The notes under the pieces: model-generated
Told to the model about the DNA's origin: nothing
The model's database searches: none
The model's input: the letters and a program-made list of their open reading frames with translations, nothing else
Assembly (NCBI GenBank): GCA_913056125.1
Contig: CAJXNC010000007.1
Coordinates: 60,073-124,072 of the forward strand
DNA: 64,000 nt
Source of the DNA: an uncultured Altererythrobacter sp.
GTDB taxonomy: Bacteria; Pseudomonadota; Alphaproteobacteria; Sphingomonadales; Sphingomonadaceae
Direction: 5' to 3'
Part shown: positions 18,637 through 27,792 of the stretch, one piece after another
Numbering within the stretch: position 1 is the first letter of the stretch
Layout: each line of letters starts with the position of its first letter
Translations under genes and position numbers: made by a program

Positions 18637-19728
18637 ATGGACAAGAAGAAGCTCATTTTGCTGGTAGGGGCGCTGATCATTGCGGTCGGCACGGCCCTTG
18701 CTGCCCGGAGCATGTTTGCCGGCGCCGCCGCGCCTGAAGTGGAAGCGGCCCCCGTCGAGCCCGAAGGCCCCAAGGTCCTCGTGGCAAAGCGCGGCCTTCC
18801 GGTCGGCACCATCATCACCGCCGATGCGGTTGGCTACCAGCTGTGGCCGCAGGAGCTCGTGCAAGACGCATACTTCATCGACGGCGAAGCCGACATGAAC
18901 CTGCTTCTCGGCACTGTCGTGCGTCACCAGATCACTGCAGGTGAGCCGGTTACACAGGGTTCGCTCGTTGCTCCCGGCGATCGTGGCTTCCTGGCTGCGG
19001 CACTCGGCCCGGGCATGCGCGCCATCACCGTTCCGGTGTCCGCACGTACGGGCGTTGGCGGCTTCATCTTCCCGGGCGACCGTGTTGACCTGATGCTGAC
19101 CCAGACTGTTTCCGGCGACAGCGAGGAAAATCTCCGCACCGCCGAGACCATCCTGCAAAACCTGCGTGTTTTGGCGACCGACCAGTCGACCGAGACCACT
19201 ACGACCGATGACGGCCGTACCGTGGTTCGCGCTTTCCGCACGGTGACGCTGGAAGTGACGCCGCGCATCGCGGAGAAGATTGCCGTTGCCCAGACGATCG
19301 GCACGCTCAGCCTCTCGCTGCGCTCGATCGCCGATAACGAAGCAGAACTCGAACGCGCGATTGCCAATGGCGACATCACCGTTCCCGACGATGCCACGCC
19401 GGAAGAGGAAGAGCGTATCCTGCGCCAGGCGGTTGCCCGCCCGCGTGACGGAGCGACCACCTACGTTACCGGTGGCGACGTGTCCCGCTTCCAGCGCAGC
19501 ACCATGCCTGCTCGCGACGAAGAGCGTCCGAACCAGCAGGTTCAGATCGCTCCGGGCGTGACCGGTATTGCCCGCCCGACCGGACCCACCGTCCGCGTCA
19601 CCCGCGGCAAGAACACGACCGAAGTGCCGGTGGGCGCGGGCGCAGGAGCGCTGCTCGACCGCCAGGCACAGGCGTTGGACAATTCCGCGCGCATCACCTC
19701 GGCCGGCACTGCAGCCGCGATGTTCTGA
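18637..19728 (+). CDS. cpaB: Flp pilus assembly protein CpaB/RcpC
   Basis: A 363-residue protein with one N-terminal membrane helix (about residues 5-24), a SAF-like domain (LVAKRGLPVGTIITADAVGY near 47) and the CpaB/RcpC C-terminal region (GFIFPGDRVDLMLTQ). It acts in the periplasm around the Tad secretin. A 74-base gap after cpaA contains a lone TTAACC, reminiscent of a CtrA half-site. CpaC follows. Confidence 0.92.
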   Translation: MDKKKLILLVGALIIAVGTALAARSMFAGAAAPEVEAAPVEPEGPKVLVAKRGLPVGTIITADAVGYQLWPQELVQDAYFIDGEADMNLLLGTVVRHQITAGEPVTQGSLVAPGDRGFLAAALGPGMRAITVPVSARTGVGGFIFPGDRVDLMLTQTVSGDSEENLRTAETILQNLRVLATDQSTETTTTDDGRTVVRAFRTVTLEVTPRIAEKIAVAQTIGTLSLSLRSIADNEAELERAIANGDITVPDDATPEEEERILRQAVARPRDGATTYVTGGDVSRFQRSTMPARDEERPNQQVQIAPGVTGIARPTGPTVRVTRGKNTTEVPVGAGAGALLDRQAQALDNSARITSAGTAAAMF

Positions 19729-19799
19729 GGCGCACGACCATGAACACTCTTACGAGCCAAACCGCCATCCACATGGCATCCAAAGCTAGGGGCAAGACA

Positions 19800-21362
19800 A
19801 TGCATAGCCGCCTTATCAAGACAGTGCTGACCGCCGCCGTGGCGCTTGCGCCCTTGGCCGCCGTCCCGGCGGGCACGGCCCAGGCCCAGTCGGTCACCGA
19901 CACGGCGCAGGATATCGTCCTGTCGATCGGTCGCGGCCAGCTGGTCACCGTGCCGGGCTCCATGGCCGACATCTTCGTCGCCAATGAAGGCGTCGCCGAT
20001 GTGCAGGTGAAGTCTCAGCGCCAGCTGTTCGTCTTCGGCCTTTCCGGCGGCGAGACCACGATCTACGCCAGCAACGCCGCGGGCGACATCATCTGGTCCG
20101 CCAATGTCCGCGTCGGCTCGAATATCGACAGCATCGACCAGATGCTCGGCTTGGCCATGCCCGAAGCAAACATCCAGGTCGCCACGATGGGCACCAATAC
20201 GGTGCTGCTGACCGGCACTGTCGCGGCGCCCGAAGATGCAGCTGAGGCGGAACGCCTGGTGGCTGCGTTCGTCGGCGACGAGACGAATGTCATTTCCCGC
20301 CTGCGTATGGCCACCCCGCTGCAGGTCAACCTGCGCGTCCGCTTTGCCGAAGTCAGCCGCTCGCTGGTTCGCGCACTGGGCACCAATCTGGTGACCATCG
20401 ACAGCACCGGTGGCTTCCAGTTCGGTATCGGTCAGGGTCGTCCCTTTGCAGAGACTTTCGCTCCGGGCACGATCACTTGTACCACGCCGAGCTGCACCGT
20501 TCTGCTGCCCGGCGGTGAAGAGACCCCGGGCACCGCGATCTCGCCGATCAGCCCGGGCACCACGCTTGGCGGTGTCGGCCGTTTCCTCGGCCTCGACATT
20601 GGCGGTGCACTCGACCTTGCTGAACGCGAAGGCCTGGTGACCACGCTTTCGGAACCGAACCTGACCGCCCTTTCGGGCGAGACGGCCGAGTTCCTCGCCG
20701 GTGGTGAATTCCCGATCCCGCTCAGCCAGGGCCTGGGTACCACCACGGTGGAATACAAGAACTATGGCGTCAGCCTAGCCTATACGCCGACTGTACTCGC
20801 CAATGGCCGCATCTCGATCCGCGTGCGCCCGGAAGTTTCCGAACTTTCGAGCCAGGGCGCGGTGACGCTCAACGGCTTCCAGATCCCCGCCCTGACGATC
20901 CGCCGCGCGGAAACCACGGTGGAACTGGGTTCGGGCCAGAGCTTCATGATCGCCGGCCTGCTCTCGAACAACGCGCAGAACACGATCGACAAGGCTCCGG
21001 GCGTGGGTGACCTCCCCATCCTTGGCAATCTGTTCCGCTCGACGGAATTCCGCCGCGGCGAAACCGAACTGGTGATCGTGGTTACGCCTTACCTGGTCCA
21101 GCCGGTCGACGATCGCGATATCCGCCTGCCGACCGATGGCTTCCGCGCTCCCAATGCTGCCGCCCAGTTCTTCCTGAATCAGGAGACTGCAGGCGTCAGC
21201 GGCGAGACCCGCCCGATGCCGCGTGCCACCGAAGCGGCTCCGGCCAACCCGGAGGTCAGCGTGGCCGACCAGAGCGGTGAAGCCCTTGCCGATGGCGAAA
21301 TGCCAAACGGTGCAGACGAACGCACGGCCGAGGCGGCAACGCCTGGCTTCAGCCTGAACTGA
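19800..21362 (+). CDS. cpaC: Tad pilus secretin CpaC/RcpA
   Basis: An outer-membrane secretin of 520 residues from the ATG at 19800. This start has AGGGG 7 bases upstream and gives a clean signal peptide ending in AQA. An upstream in-frame ATG at 19740 adds 20 residues and is less likely. An N-terminal pilus-formation domain (QDIVLSIGRGQLVTVPG) is followed by a BON-like part and the secretin domain with VTTLSEPNLTALSGETAEF and the GVGDLPILGNLFRS motif. It forms the pore through which the Flp pilus leaves the cell. Confidence 0.93.
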   Translation: MHSRLIKTVLTAAVALAPLAAVPAGTAQAQSVTDTAQDIVLSIGRGQLVTVPGSMADIFVANEGVADVQVKSQRQLFVFGLSGGETTIYASNAAGDIIWSANVRVGSNIDSIDQMLGLAMPEANIQVATMGTNTVLLTGTVAAPEDAAEAERLVAAFVGDETNVISRLRMATPLQVNLRVRFAEVSRSLVRALGTNLVTIDSTGGFQFGIGQGRPFAETFAPGTITCTTPSCTVLLPGGEETPGTAISPISPGTTLGGVGRFLGLDIGGALDLAEREGLVTTLSEPNLTALSGETAEFLAGGEFPIPLSQGLGTTTVEYKNYGVSLAYTPTVLANGRISIRVRPEVSELSSQGAVTLNGFQIPALTIRRAETTVELGSGQSFMIAGLLSNNAQNTIDKAPGVGDLPILGNLFRSTEFRRGETELVIVVTPYLVQPVDDRDIRLPTDGFRAPNAAAQFFLNQETAGVSGETRPMPRATEAAPANPEVSVADQSGEALADGEMPNGADERTAEAATPGFSLN

Positions 21363-21376
21363 GAGAGGTGAGAGAC

Positions 21377-22024
21377 ATGACTATTCGCATCAAACGCGCT
21401 GCCTGTGCAGCTCTCGCCGCCTCGCTCGGCCTGACCCTTTCCGCTTGCGGCGGCGGTCCGCTGGACAATGGCTCGCTTTACAGCCTCAACCAGCCGGTCG
21501 TCGAACGTTCGAACTTCACGATGGACCTGATGGCCAGCACGAGCGGTCTGACCGTTCCCGAGCAGGCCCGCCTGACGCAGTGGTTCGACACGCTCGACCT
21601 CGGCTATGGCGATCGCATCTCGATCGACGACCCGCTTGCGAGCGATGCCGTGCGCGAGGATGTCGCCACGATCGCGGGCCGCTACGGCCTGCTGCTCGAA
21701 GACGGCGCGCCGGTTACCGTTGGCTATGTCGATCCGGGCAATGTCCGCATCGTCGTGACCCGCAGCACGGCCCATGTTCCCGACTGCCCGAACTGGGAAG
21801 GCCAGTTCGACAGCACGCTGGGCAACAACACCTCGCCGGGCTTCGGCTGCGCCGTGAACAGCAATTTCGCCGCCATGATCGCCGATCCCGAGCACCTGCT
21901 CGCCGGCGCCAAGGGAACTGGCGAGACGGTTGTCATGAGTTCGACCAAGGCAATCGAAACCTATCGCAACACCGACCCGACAGGGGCCGGTGGCCTGCCC
22001 GAAGTCGCTAGCCAGGGGAACTGA
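21377..22024 (+). CDS. cpaD: Tad pilus pilotin-like lipoprotein CpaD
   Basis: A 215-residue lipoprotein with lipobox LSAC (Cys24). The C-terminal half contains CPNWEGQF and GFGCAVNSNFAAMIADPEHL, typical of CpaD. CpaD is thought to help assemble the outer-membrane part of the Tad machine. The start was set at the ATG at 21377; an in-frame GTG 9 bases upstream is an alternative. It lies 14 bases after cpaC and 3 before cpaE. Confidence 0.9.
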   Translation: MTIRIKRAACAALAASLGLTLSACGGGPLDNGSLYSLNQPVVERSNFTMDLMASTSGLTVPEQARLTQWFDTLDLGYGDRISIDDPLASDAVREDVATIAGRYGLLLEDGAPVTVGYVDPGNVRIVVTRSTAHVPDCPNWEGQFDSTLGNNTSPGFGCAVNSNFAAMIADPEHLLAGAKGTGETVVMSSTKAIETYRNTDPTGAGGLPEVASQGN

Positions 22025-22027
22025 TCG

Positions 22028-23326
22028 ATGAACTCGCCATTCAAGTCCGGAAATTCGGGCAATCGCGACCCGTTTGCCGCCTTCATCTGCGACGAAAGCG
22101 CGCTCGACGTGCTGCGTCCGGTGGTTGTCGAAATGGGCTGGCAGCCGGAGAAGTGCAACAAGGGCGGCCTGCGTAATGCAGTCCAGTCGCTGTCGATCTC
22201 GGCCAGCCCGGCCATCCTCATGGTCGATCTTTCCGAAAGCGGCGACCCGCTGAACGACATCAATTCGCTGGCAGAAGTCTGCGAGCCGGGCACGGTGGTG
22301 ATCGCCGTCGGGCAGGTGAACGATGTGCGCCTCTATCGCGACCTGCTCGCGAGCGGGATTCACGATTACTTGCTGAAGCCGCTTTCGGCGAGCCAGCTGC
22401 GCGATTCGCTGACCCAGGCTCAGGCAGTATTCGCCTCGCCGCGCCAGAACGACCATGACGGTGAAGCCCAGCATATCTCGACGGCCGTTGTCGGCACGCG
22501 TGGCGGCGTTGGCGCTTCCACGCTGGCGACTTCGCTGGCCTGGCTCTTCTCCACCGAACATGAGCGTTCCACCGCCCTGCTCGACCTCGACGTGCATTTC
22601 GGCACCGGAGCGCTGTGCCTCGATCTCGAACCGGGCCGCGGCCTGACCGACGCGATCGAGAACCCCAGCCGTATCGACGGCCTGTTCATCGAACGTGCCA
22701 TGATCCGTGCGAACGACCGGCTGGCCATCATGTCCGCCGAAGCGCCGATCAACTCGCCGCTGATGACCGACGGGTCCGCCTTCGTCCAGCTGGAGGAAGA
22801 GTTCCGCTCGGCCTTCGAGATGACGGTGATCGACCTGCCGCGCAACATGCTGATCAACTTCCCCCACCTTCTGGCGGAAGTGAACGTGGTGACGCTGGTC
22901 ACGGAACTGACGCTGGCTTCGGCCCGCGACACGATCCGCATCCTTTCCTGGCTGAAAACCAATGCGCCGGCGGCCCAGCCGCTCGTGGTTGCCAACAAGG
23001 TTCAGGCGGGCGCAGCGGAAATCAGCAAGGCCGATTTCGAAGCCTCGATCGAACGGAAGATCAATTTCACGATCCCGTTCGACCTCAAGGCGGCAGTTAA
23101 CTCCGCCAAGCTCGGCCAGACCTTCGCCGAGGCCAACAAGACGGCCAAGTCGGTCGCGCCGATCAAGGATATCGCCAATGCCATCGTCGGCGTTGGTGAC
23201 GATGACGGTGCCAGCCTGGCCGAGGCGAGCAAGTCCGGCTCGTTGCTGGGCAAGTTCGACCTCAAGTCGCTTCTGGCCAAGAAGGACAAGGCGAGCGAAC
23301 CGAGCAAGGTCGAGCCCGCCGAATAA
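22028..23326 (+). CDS. cpaE: Tad pilus localisation ATPase CpaE/TadZ
   Basis: A 432-residue two-domain protein. Residues about 15-130 resemble a degenerate response-regulator receiver; residues about 150-400 form a MinD/ParA-type ATPase with a deviant Walker A (GTRGGVGAST, about 157-165). CpaE/TadZ places the Tad machine at the pole. The Ser/Lys-rich C-terminus is poorly conserved. In Caulobacter-type loci cpaF follows directly; here it is followed by a 75-base gap and tadB. Confidence 0.93.
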   Translation: MNSPFKSGNSGNRDPFAAFICDESALDVLRPVVVEMGWQPEKCNKGGLRNAVQSLSISASPAILMVDLSESGDPLNDINSLAEVCEPGTVVIAVGQVNDVRLYRDLLASGIHDYLLKPLSASQLRDSLTQAQAVFASPRQNDHDGEAQHISTAVVGTRGGVGASTLATSLAWLFSTEHERSTALLDLDVHFGTGALCLDLEPGRGLTDAIENPSRIDGLFIERAMIRANDRLAIMSAEAPINSPLMTDGSAFVQLEEEFRSAFEMTVIDLPRNMLINFPHLLAEVNVVTLVTELTLASARDTIRILSWLKTNAPAAQPLVVANKVQAGAAEISKADFEASIERKINFTIPFDLKAAVNSAKLGQTFAEANKTAKSVAPIKDIANAIVGVGDDDGASLAEASKSGSLLGKFDLKSLLAKKDKASEPSKVEPAE

Positions 23327-23335
23327 GCCTGGGAA

Positions 23336-23358
23336 GCGCGGCTCCTACGGGGCCGCGC
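23336..23358 (+). terminator. hairpin between cpaE and tadB
   Basis: A 7-bp perfect stem (GCGCGGC/GCCGCGC) with a 9-base loop begins 10 bases after the cpaE stop. There is no T run after it, so full termination is doubtful; an mRNA processing or stabilising role is equally possible. It occupies the place where the motor ATPase gene would be expected. Confidence 0.4.
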
Positions 23359-23401
23359 CACCCAATCGAACGTGAATGTGCAAGTATAGCAAGGGCAGGA
23401 A

Positions 23402-24373
23402 ATGAGCATCATCCAGCTATTTTTGGTGGCCGGCGGTCTGATGGGTTTCTTGATCCTCGGCTACACGCTGCTGGCAGGCCCTTCGGCCGCCAAGGAAAGC
23501 GCGCGTCGCCTCCAGGCCGTGCGGTTCCGCCACTCGGACAATGCCGAAAGCAAGGTTGAATCGCAGCTCAAGAAGGCGATCGCCGCGCGCAAGCCCAAGC
23601 AGTTCTCCAAGGCAGGCGCGGGTTCGCGCCTCGAAGCCCTGGCGCTCCGCCTCGAGCGCACCGGCATGAACTGGTCGGTGATGCACTACCTCTATGCTTC
23701 GCTTGGCCTCGCGCTGCTGATCACTGCCCTCCTCTTCCTGCAGACCGGTGCAGCAGTGCTCTCGCTGGGCGTCGGTGTCCTTTTCGGCGCCGGCCTGCCG
23801 CATTTCATTGTCGGTTTCCTGATCAAGCGCCGCACCAACAACTTCAACGCCAAGTTCCCCGACGGCATCGAACTGCTCGTCCGTGGCCTGCGCTCGGGCC
23901 TTCCGGTTGCCGAGACGCTGGGCGTGGTGGCAGGCGAAGTGCCCGGCCCCGTGGGCCAGGAATTCCGCGCGGTGGTCGAGCGCATCAAGATCGGCCGCAC
24001 GATGGAAGAAGCGCTGCAGGAAACGGCCAACAAACTTGGCACGCCCGAATTCCAGTTCTTCGTCATCACGCTGGCGATCCAGCGCGAGACGGGTGGCAAC
24101 CTGGCTGAGACGCTGTCCAACCTGGCCGACGTGCTGCGCAAGCGTTCGCAGATGAAGCTGAAGATCAAGGCGATGAGTTCCGAATCAAAGGCGTCCGCCT
24201 ATATCGTCGGCTCGCTGCCCTTCATCGTGTTCGGCATGATCTACTGGATCAACCCGGACTATGTCGGCGGGTTCTTCACCGACGATCGTCTCATCGCAAC
24301 CGGCCTTGGCGGCATGGTGTGGATGGCCATTGGCGGCTTCATCATGGCCAAGATGGTCAGCTTCGAGATTTGA
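23402..24373 (+). CDS. tadB: Tad inner-membrane platform protein TadB
   Basis: A 323-residue membrane protein with an N-terminal helix, a central helix pair, the type II secretion F domain (FPDGIELLVRGLRSGLPVAE, about residues 155-175) and a C-terminal membrane hairpin. TadB and TadC form the inner-membrane platform that the CpaF/TadA ATPase drives. The neighbouring tadC begins 20 bases later. Confidence 0.93.
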   Translation: MSIIQLFLVAGGLMGFLILGYTLLAGPSAAKESARRLQAVRFRHSDNAESKVESQLKKAIAARKPKQFSKAGAGSRLEALALRLERTGMNWSVMHYLYASLGLALLITALLFLQTGAAVLSLGVGVLFGAGLPHFIVGFLIKRRTNNFNAKFPDGIELLVRGLRSGLPVAETLGVVAGEVPGPVGQEFRAVVERIKIGRTMEEALQETANKLGTPEFQFFVITLAIQRETGGNLAETLSNLADVLRKRSQMKLKIKAMSSESKASAYIVGSLPFIVFGMIYWINPDYVGGFFTDDRLIATGLGGMVWMAIGGFIMAKMVSFEI

Positions 24374-24393
24374 ACGAGGAAGGCTGAAACACA

Positions 24394-25410
24394 ATGATTG
24401 CTCCTTCTTCAGGACCTACGCTTCTCGGTGTCGACGTTATCCTCGTCGGCTCGATCATGGCTGGCCTCGCCGCCTTTGCAGTGATGTTCGCGATCTATGC
24501 CGCGGTCACCGTCAAGGATCCGATGGCCAAGCGCGTGAAGTCGCTCAATGCGCGCCGTGCAGAGCTCAAGACCGGCATGATCACTTCGGCGACCAAGAAG
24601 CGCCAGAGTCTCGTTCGCAAGAACGAGAATGTCGACAAGATGAAAGAGACCATGGAGGGCATGAAGGTCCTCCAGGAAGGCCAGGTCAAGATCATCCAGC
24701 AGAAGCTGGCCCAAGCCGGTTTCCGCAACAAGGAATTGGCCATCGTCGTGCTGTTCGCGCGCATGGTCTTGCCCGTCGTGCTGGGTCTGATTGGCGTTGT
24801 GATCTTCTACTGGACCGACATGTTCCCCGACTGGGGTAGCATGAAGCGCTTCATGGGCTTCGCTGGCCTCGTCGCCTTCGGCTACAAGGGCCCCGAACTC
24901 TACATCTCCAACATCGCATCCAAGCGCACCAAGGCGATCCAGAAGGGCCTGCCCGACGCTCTCGACCTGCTGGTGATCTGCGCCGAAGCGGGCCTGACGG
25001 TCGATGCTGCTTTCAACCGCGTCGCCCGCGAACTGGGCCGCGCCTATCCGGAACTGGGTGATGAATTCGCCCTCACCGCAATCGAGCTGTCCTTCCTCAC
25101 CGAACGTAAGCAGGCCTTCGAGAACCTCGCCTATCGCGTCGATCTCGATGCCGTGCGCGGCGTGGTCACGACCATGGTGCAGACCGAACGCTATGGTACT
25201 CCGCTGGCTTCCGCGCTGCGTGTGCTGTCGGCAGAATTCCGCAACGAGCGCATGATGCGTGCCGAGGAAAAGGCTGCGCGTCTGCCGGCGATCATGACGG
25301 TTCCGCTGATCATGTTCATCCTGCCGGTGCTGTTCATCGTGATCCTTGGTCCGGCGGCCTGTTCGATCGCCGACGCCTTTGCCGGCGACGGCCCCCCGGG
25401 AACGAGCTGA
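24394..25410 (+). CDS. tadC: Tad inner-membrane platform protein TadC
   Basis: A 338-residue membrane protein with an N-terminal helix, a charged segment, two central helices and a T2SSF domain (LPDALDLLVICAEAGLTVDA, about 188-207), plus a hydrophobic C-terminus. It pairs with TadB. It is the last gene of the locus in this window and is followed by a strong terminator, so no tadD, tadE/F/G or other downstream tad gene is cotranscribed. Confidence 0.93.
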   Translation: MIAPSSGPTLLGVDVILVGSIMAGLAAFAVMFAIYAAVTVKDPMAKRVKSLNARRAELKTGMITSATKKRQSLVRKNENVDKMKETMEGMKVLQEGQVKIIQQKLAQAGFRNKELAIVVLFARMVLPVVLGLIGVVIFYWTDMFPDWGSMKRFMGFAGLVAFGYKGPELYISNIASKRTKAIQKGLPDALDLLVICAEAGLTVDAAFNRVARELGRAYPELGDEFALTAIELSFLTERKQAFENLAYRVDLDAVRGVVTTMVQTERYGTPLASALRVLSAEFRNERMMRAEEKAARLPAIMTVPLIMFILPVLFIVILGPAACSIADAFAGDGPPGTS

Positions 25411-25437
25411 GGCAAAGCCGGATACCAAACACAAGAA

Positions 25438-25476
25438 AAGGCCCCGCCAGAGCAATCTGCGCGGGGCCTTCTCTTT
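25438..25476 (+). terminator. factor-independent terminator of the Tad operon
   Basis: A perfect 10-bp stem (AAGGCCCCGC at 25438-25447 with GCGGGGCCTT at 25461-25470) with a 13-base loop, followed by CTCTTT. It lies 28 bases after the tadC stop. It may also serve the convergent MarR gene. Confidence 0.85.
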
Positions 25477-25497
25477 GACGGTGGAGGCAAAAAACGA

Positions 25498-25977
25498 CTA
25501 TTTCACGCCGTAATTGTCCGTCTCGATCCCGTCATCGTCGAAATCCTCGAGCTGGCCGCGCACCTTGTCGAGCAGGGCGCGGAACTGGCCCAGTTCCTCG
25601 GGCGTGAAGCCCTCGAACAAGCGCCGCTCCATTTCCAGGGCCAGCGGCATGATCTGGCCGTGCATGGCCTGCCCTGCTTCGGTCAGGTCGAGGTGGTGCG
25701 ACCGGCCATCCTGCGCATTGGGCGTGCGTGCAGCGAGACCGCGTTCCTCGAGAACCTTACAGGCACGGTTTACCGCCACCTTGTCCATCAGCGTACGCTT
25801 GGTCAGTTCACGCTGGGTCAGGGCGCCTGAATCGCCGAGAACGGCCATAACACGCCATTCGGGCACGCTCAGTCCAAAGCGTGCGCGATATTCCTGGGCG
25901 ATCCTTCCGCTGACGGCGTTCGAGGTGATCGAAAGCTGGTAGGGAAGGAATTTTGCGAGAGGTATTGTCGGTTGCAT
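25498..25977 (-). CDS. MarR-family transcriptional regulator
   Basis: A 159-residue winged-helix regulator. The recognition region reads LTQRELTKRTLMDKVAVNR (about 55-75) and the wing contains DGRSHHLDLTEAG. The ligand and targets are unknown. The ATG at 25977 is preferred over the in-frame TTG at 25983. It lies downstream of the SDR and mtnP genes on the same strand, with a 47-base gap from mtnP, so it may be cotranscribed with them. Confidence 0.9.
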   Translation of the reverse strand: MQPTIPLAKFLPYQLSITSNAVSGRIAQEYRARFGLSVPEWRVMAVLGDSGALTQRELTKRTLMDKVAVNRACKVLEERGLAARTPNAQDGRSHHLDLTEAGQAMHGQIMPLALEMERRLFEGFTPEELGQFRALLDKVRGQLEDFDDDGIETDNYGVK

Positions 25978-26024
25978 AGGCAACTATCTTGTTCCAGCCG
26001 AATTAAATTTGCAAGAAAATCGCG

Positions 26025-26912
26025 TCAGGCGTCACTTCCTGGCACAATCTTTGCCAGTCTGCCCGCCACGGCATCGAGCCTTGCGGCGGCCTGCACAGGC
26101 CAATCCTCGCGAGCGGTAATGATGGACGAATCGAGCACGGTGTCGATCGGACTTGGCTCCCTTTCTTCGGGAATCAGGGAAGCCAGTTCGGCCAGCGTCG
26201 AGCGCGCAAGATCGGCATTGGCCTTCATGACCTTGAGGATGTCGGTTACATCGACATCGTCGTTCTCGTCGCGCCAGCAATCGTAATCGGTGACCATGCC
26301 GAGCAGGGCGTAGGGAAGTTCCGCCTCGCGGGCGAGCCGAGCTTCGGGCATGGCGGTCATGCCGATCACATCAGCCTTCCATGACCGATAGAGGTTGCTC
26401 TCGGCCCGGGTCGAGAATTGCGGGCCTTCGATGGCGACATATGTTCCGCCCTTGTGGACCTTTGCGCCGGCTGCCTTCGCCGCATTCGTCGCAAGATCGG
26501 AAAAGCGCGGACAAACCGGATCGGCCAACGGGACATGGGCGACGATACCATCACCGAAGAAGCTGCGTTCGCGCCCCGTCGTGCGGTCGATCAACTGGTC
26601 GACGGCGACGAATTCACCGGGCTTCATCTTTTCCTGCAGCGAGCCGATTGCCGAAATGGCAAGGACATCGGTCACGCCGCAGCGCTTCAGCACGTCGATA
26701 TTGGCGCGGAAGTTCACATGGCTGGGCGAGAGACGGTGGCCTGCCCCGTGACGGGCAATAAAGGTGAAGCGCACTCCGCCCAGAAGCCCCGTGGTGACCG
26801 GCCCGGAAGGTTCGCCAAAGGCGCTGTTCACAGGGATTTCCTGCGCCTCGTCCAGCGCGCCGGGCGCGTAGAGGCCCGAACCGCCGATCACCCCGATATG
26901 CCATTGCGCCAT
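26025..26912 (-). CDS. mtnP: S-methyl-5'-thioadenosine phosphorylase
   Basis: A 295-residue purine-nucleoside-phosphorylase-fold enzyme that splits methylthioadenosine into adenine and methylthioribose-1-phosphate in methionine salvage. Motifs seen: GVIGGSGLY (phosphate loop), RHGAGHRLSPSHVNFRAN, AIGSLQEKMKPGEFV, EGPQFSTRAES and GMTAMPEA. The ATG is preceded by a purine-rich GGGGGAAC site. It lies 30 bases after the SDR gene on the same strand. Confidence 0.94.
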   Translation of the reverse strand: MAQWHIGVIGGSGLYAPGALDEAQEIPVNSAFGEPSGPVTTGLLGGVRFTFIARHGAGHRLSPSHVNFRANIDVLKRCGVTDVLAISAIGSLQEKMKPGEFVAVDQLIDRTTGRERSFFGDGIVAHVPLADPVCPRFSDLATNAAKAAGAKVHKGGTYVAIEGPQFSTRAESNLYRSWKADVIGMTAMPEARLAREAELPYALLGMVTDYDCWRDENDDVDVTDILKVMKANADLARSTLAELASLIPEEREPSPIDTVLDSSIITAREDWPVQAAARLDAVAGRLAKIVPGSDA

Positions 26913-26942
26913 TATCGTTCCCCCCTCGCCGGGTCAGGCCGG

Positions 26943-27728
26943 TCAGCGCGGACCCATGCGGATCCCGCCATCGAGCCTTACGCACTCGGCGTTGAAATAT
27001 CCGTTCTCGACCATGGTAAGGACCAGGTCGGCATATTCTTCAGGATGGCCGAGCCGCTTCGGAAAGGGCACCGACTTGGCCAATGCTTCCTGCACATTCT
27101 CGGGAAGATTATCCATCAGCGGCGTGGCGAAGATGCCCGGCAGGATGGTGTTGACGCGAATGCCCTCGCTCATCAGGTCGCGGGCAATCGGCAGGGTCAT
27201 ACCCATAATCGCCGCCTTGGAGGCCGTATAGGCAACCTGGCCGATCTGCCCGTCCGTGGCGGCAACCGAGGCGGTGGAGACCATCACCCCCCGCTCGCCA
27301 TCGACCAATGGATCGGCATTTTCCATCATGCCCGCGGCCGCCTTGGCCATGCACATGAAGCTGCCCACCGTGTTGACCTGCAACGTCTTGGCAAAGAGAG
27401 CGATCTTCATGTGGCTTACTTCGCCGGTTTCCTTGTCGCGGCGGGTGATCTTGCCGATCGTGCCTATCCCGGCGCAGTTGACCAGCACACGTTCCTGGCC
27501 ATGCGCGGCGCGGGCCCTGGCGAATCCGGCATCGACCGATTCCTCGTCCGACACATCAACCTTGCACATGATGCCGCCGATCTCGCCGGCGACTCTCGCG
27601 CCCCGCTCCTCGTTCAGATCGAACAGGGCAACCTTGGCGCCCTTCGCGGCCAGTGCGCGGGCCGTCGCCTCGCCTAGCCCGGACGCACCTCCAGTGACCA
27701 CCGCCGCCACGGAAGAATCTACCTTCAT
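26943..27728 (-). CDS. short-chain dehydrogenase, 3-hydroxyacyl-CoA dehydrogenase-like
   Basis: A 261-residue classical SDR: cofactor motif TGGASGLGEA (about 13), NCAGIG, and the catalytic YxxxK in YTASKAA. The insertion around VSHMKIALFAKTLQVN and the end DGGIRMGPR resemble the HSD10/FadB2-like 3-hydroxyacyl-CoA dehydrogenase group, an inference. The start at 27728 follows GGAGAGG by 5 bases; an upstream in-frame ATG at 27803 adds unlike residues. Confidence 0.88.
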   Translation of the reverse strand: MKVDSSVAAVVTGGASGLGEATARALAAKGAKVALFDLNEERGARVAGEIGGIMCKVDVSDEESVDAGFARARAAHGQERVLVNCAGIGTIGKITRRDKETGEVSHMKIALFAKTLQVNTVGSFMCMAKAAAGMMENADPLVDGERGVMVSTASVAATDGQIGQVAYTASKAAIMGMTLPIARDLMSEGIRVNTILPGIFATPLMDNLPENVQEALAKSVPFPKRLGHPEEYADLVLTMVENGYFNAECVRLDGGIRMGPR

Positions 27729-27792
27729 GTAAACCTCTCCAAAACCAGTCATGTGCCATGACGTACTTGCTGGCGGTCCTAGACGTGCGGCC

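Noticed and set aside
21179..22867. Minus-strand open frame across cpaC, cpaD and cpaE
   Set aside because: It spans three well-supported genes and their junctions on the other strand, as expected from third-position G/C bias.
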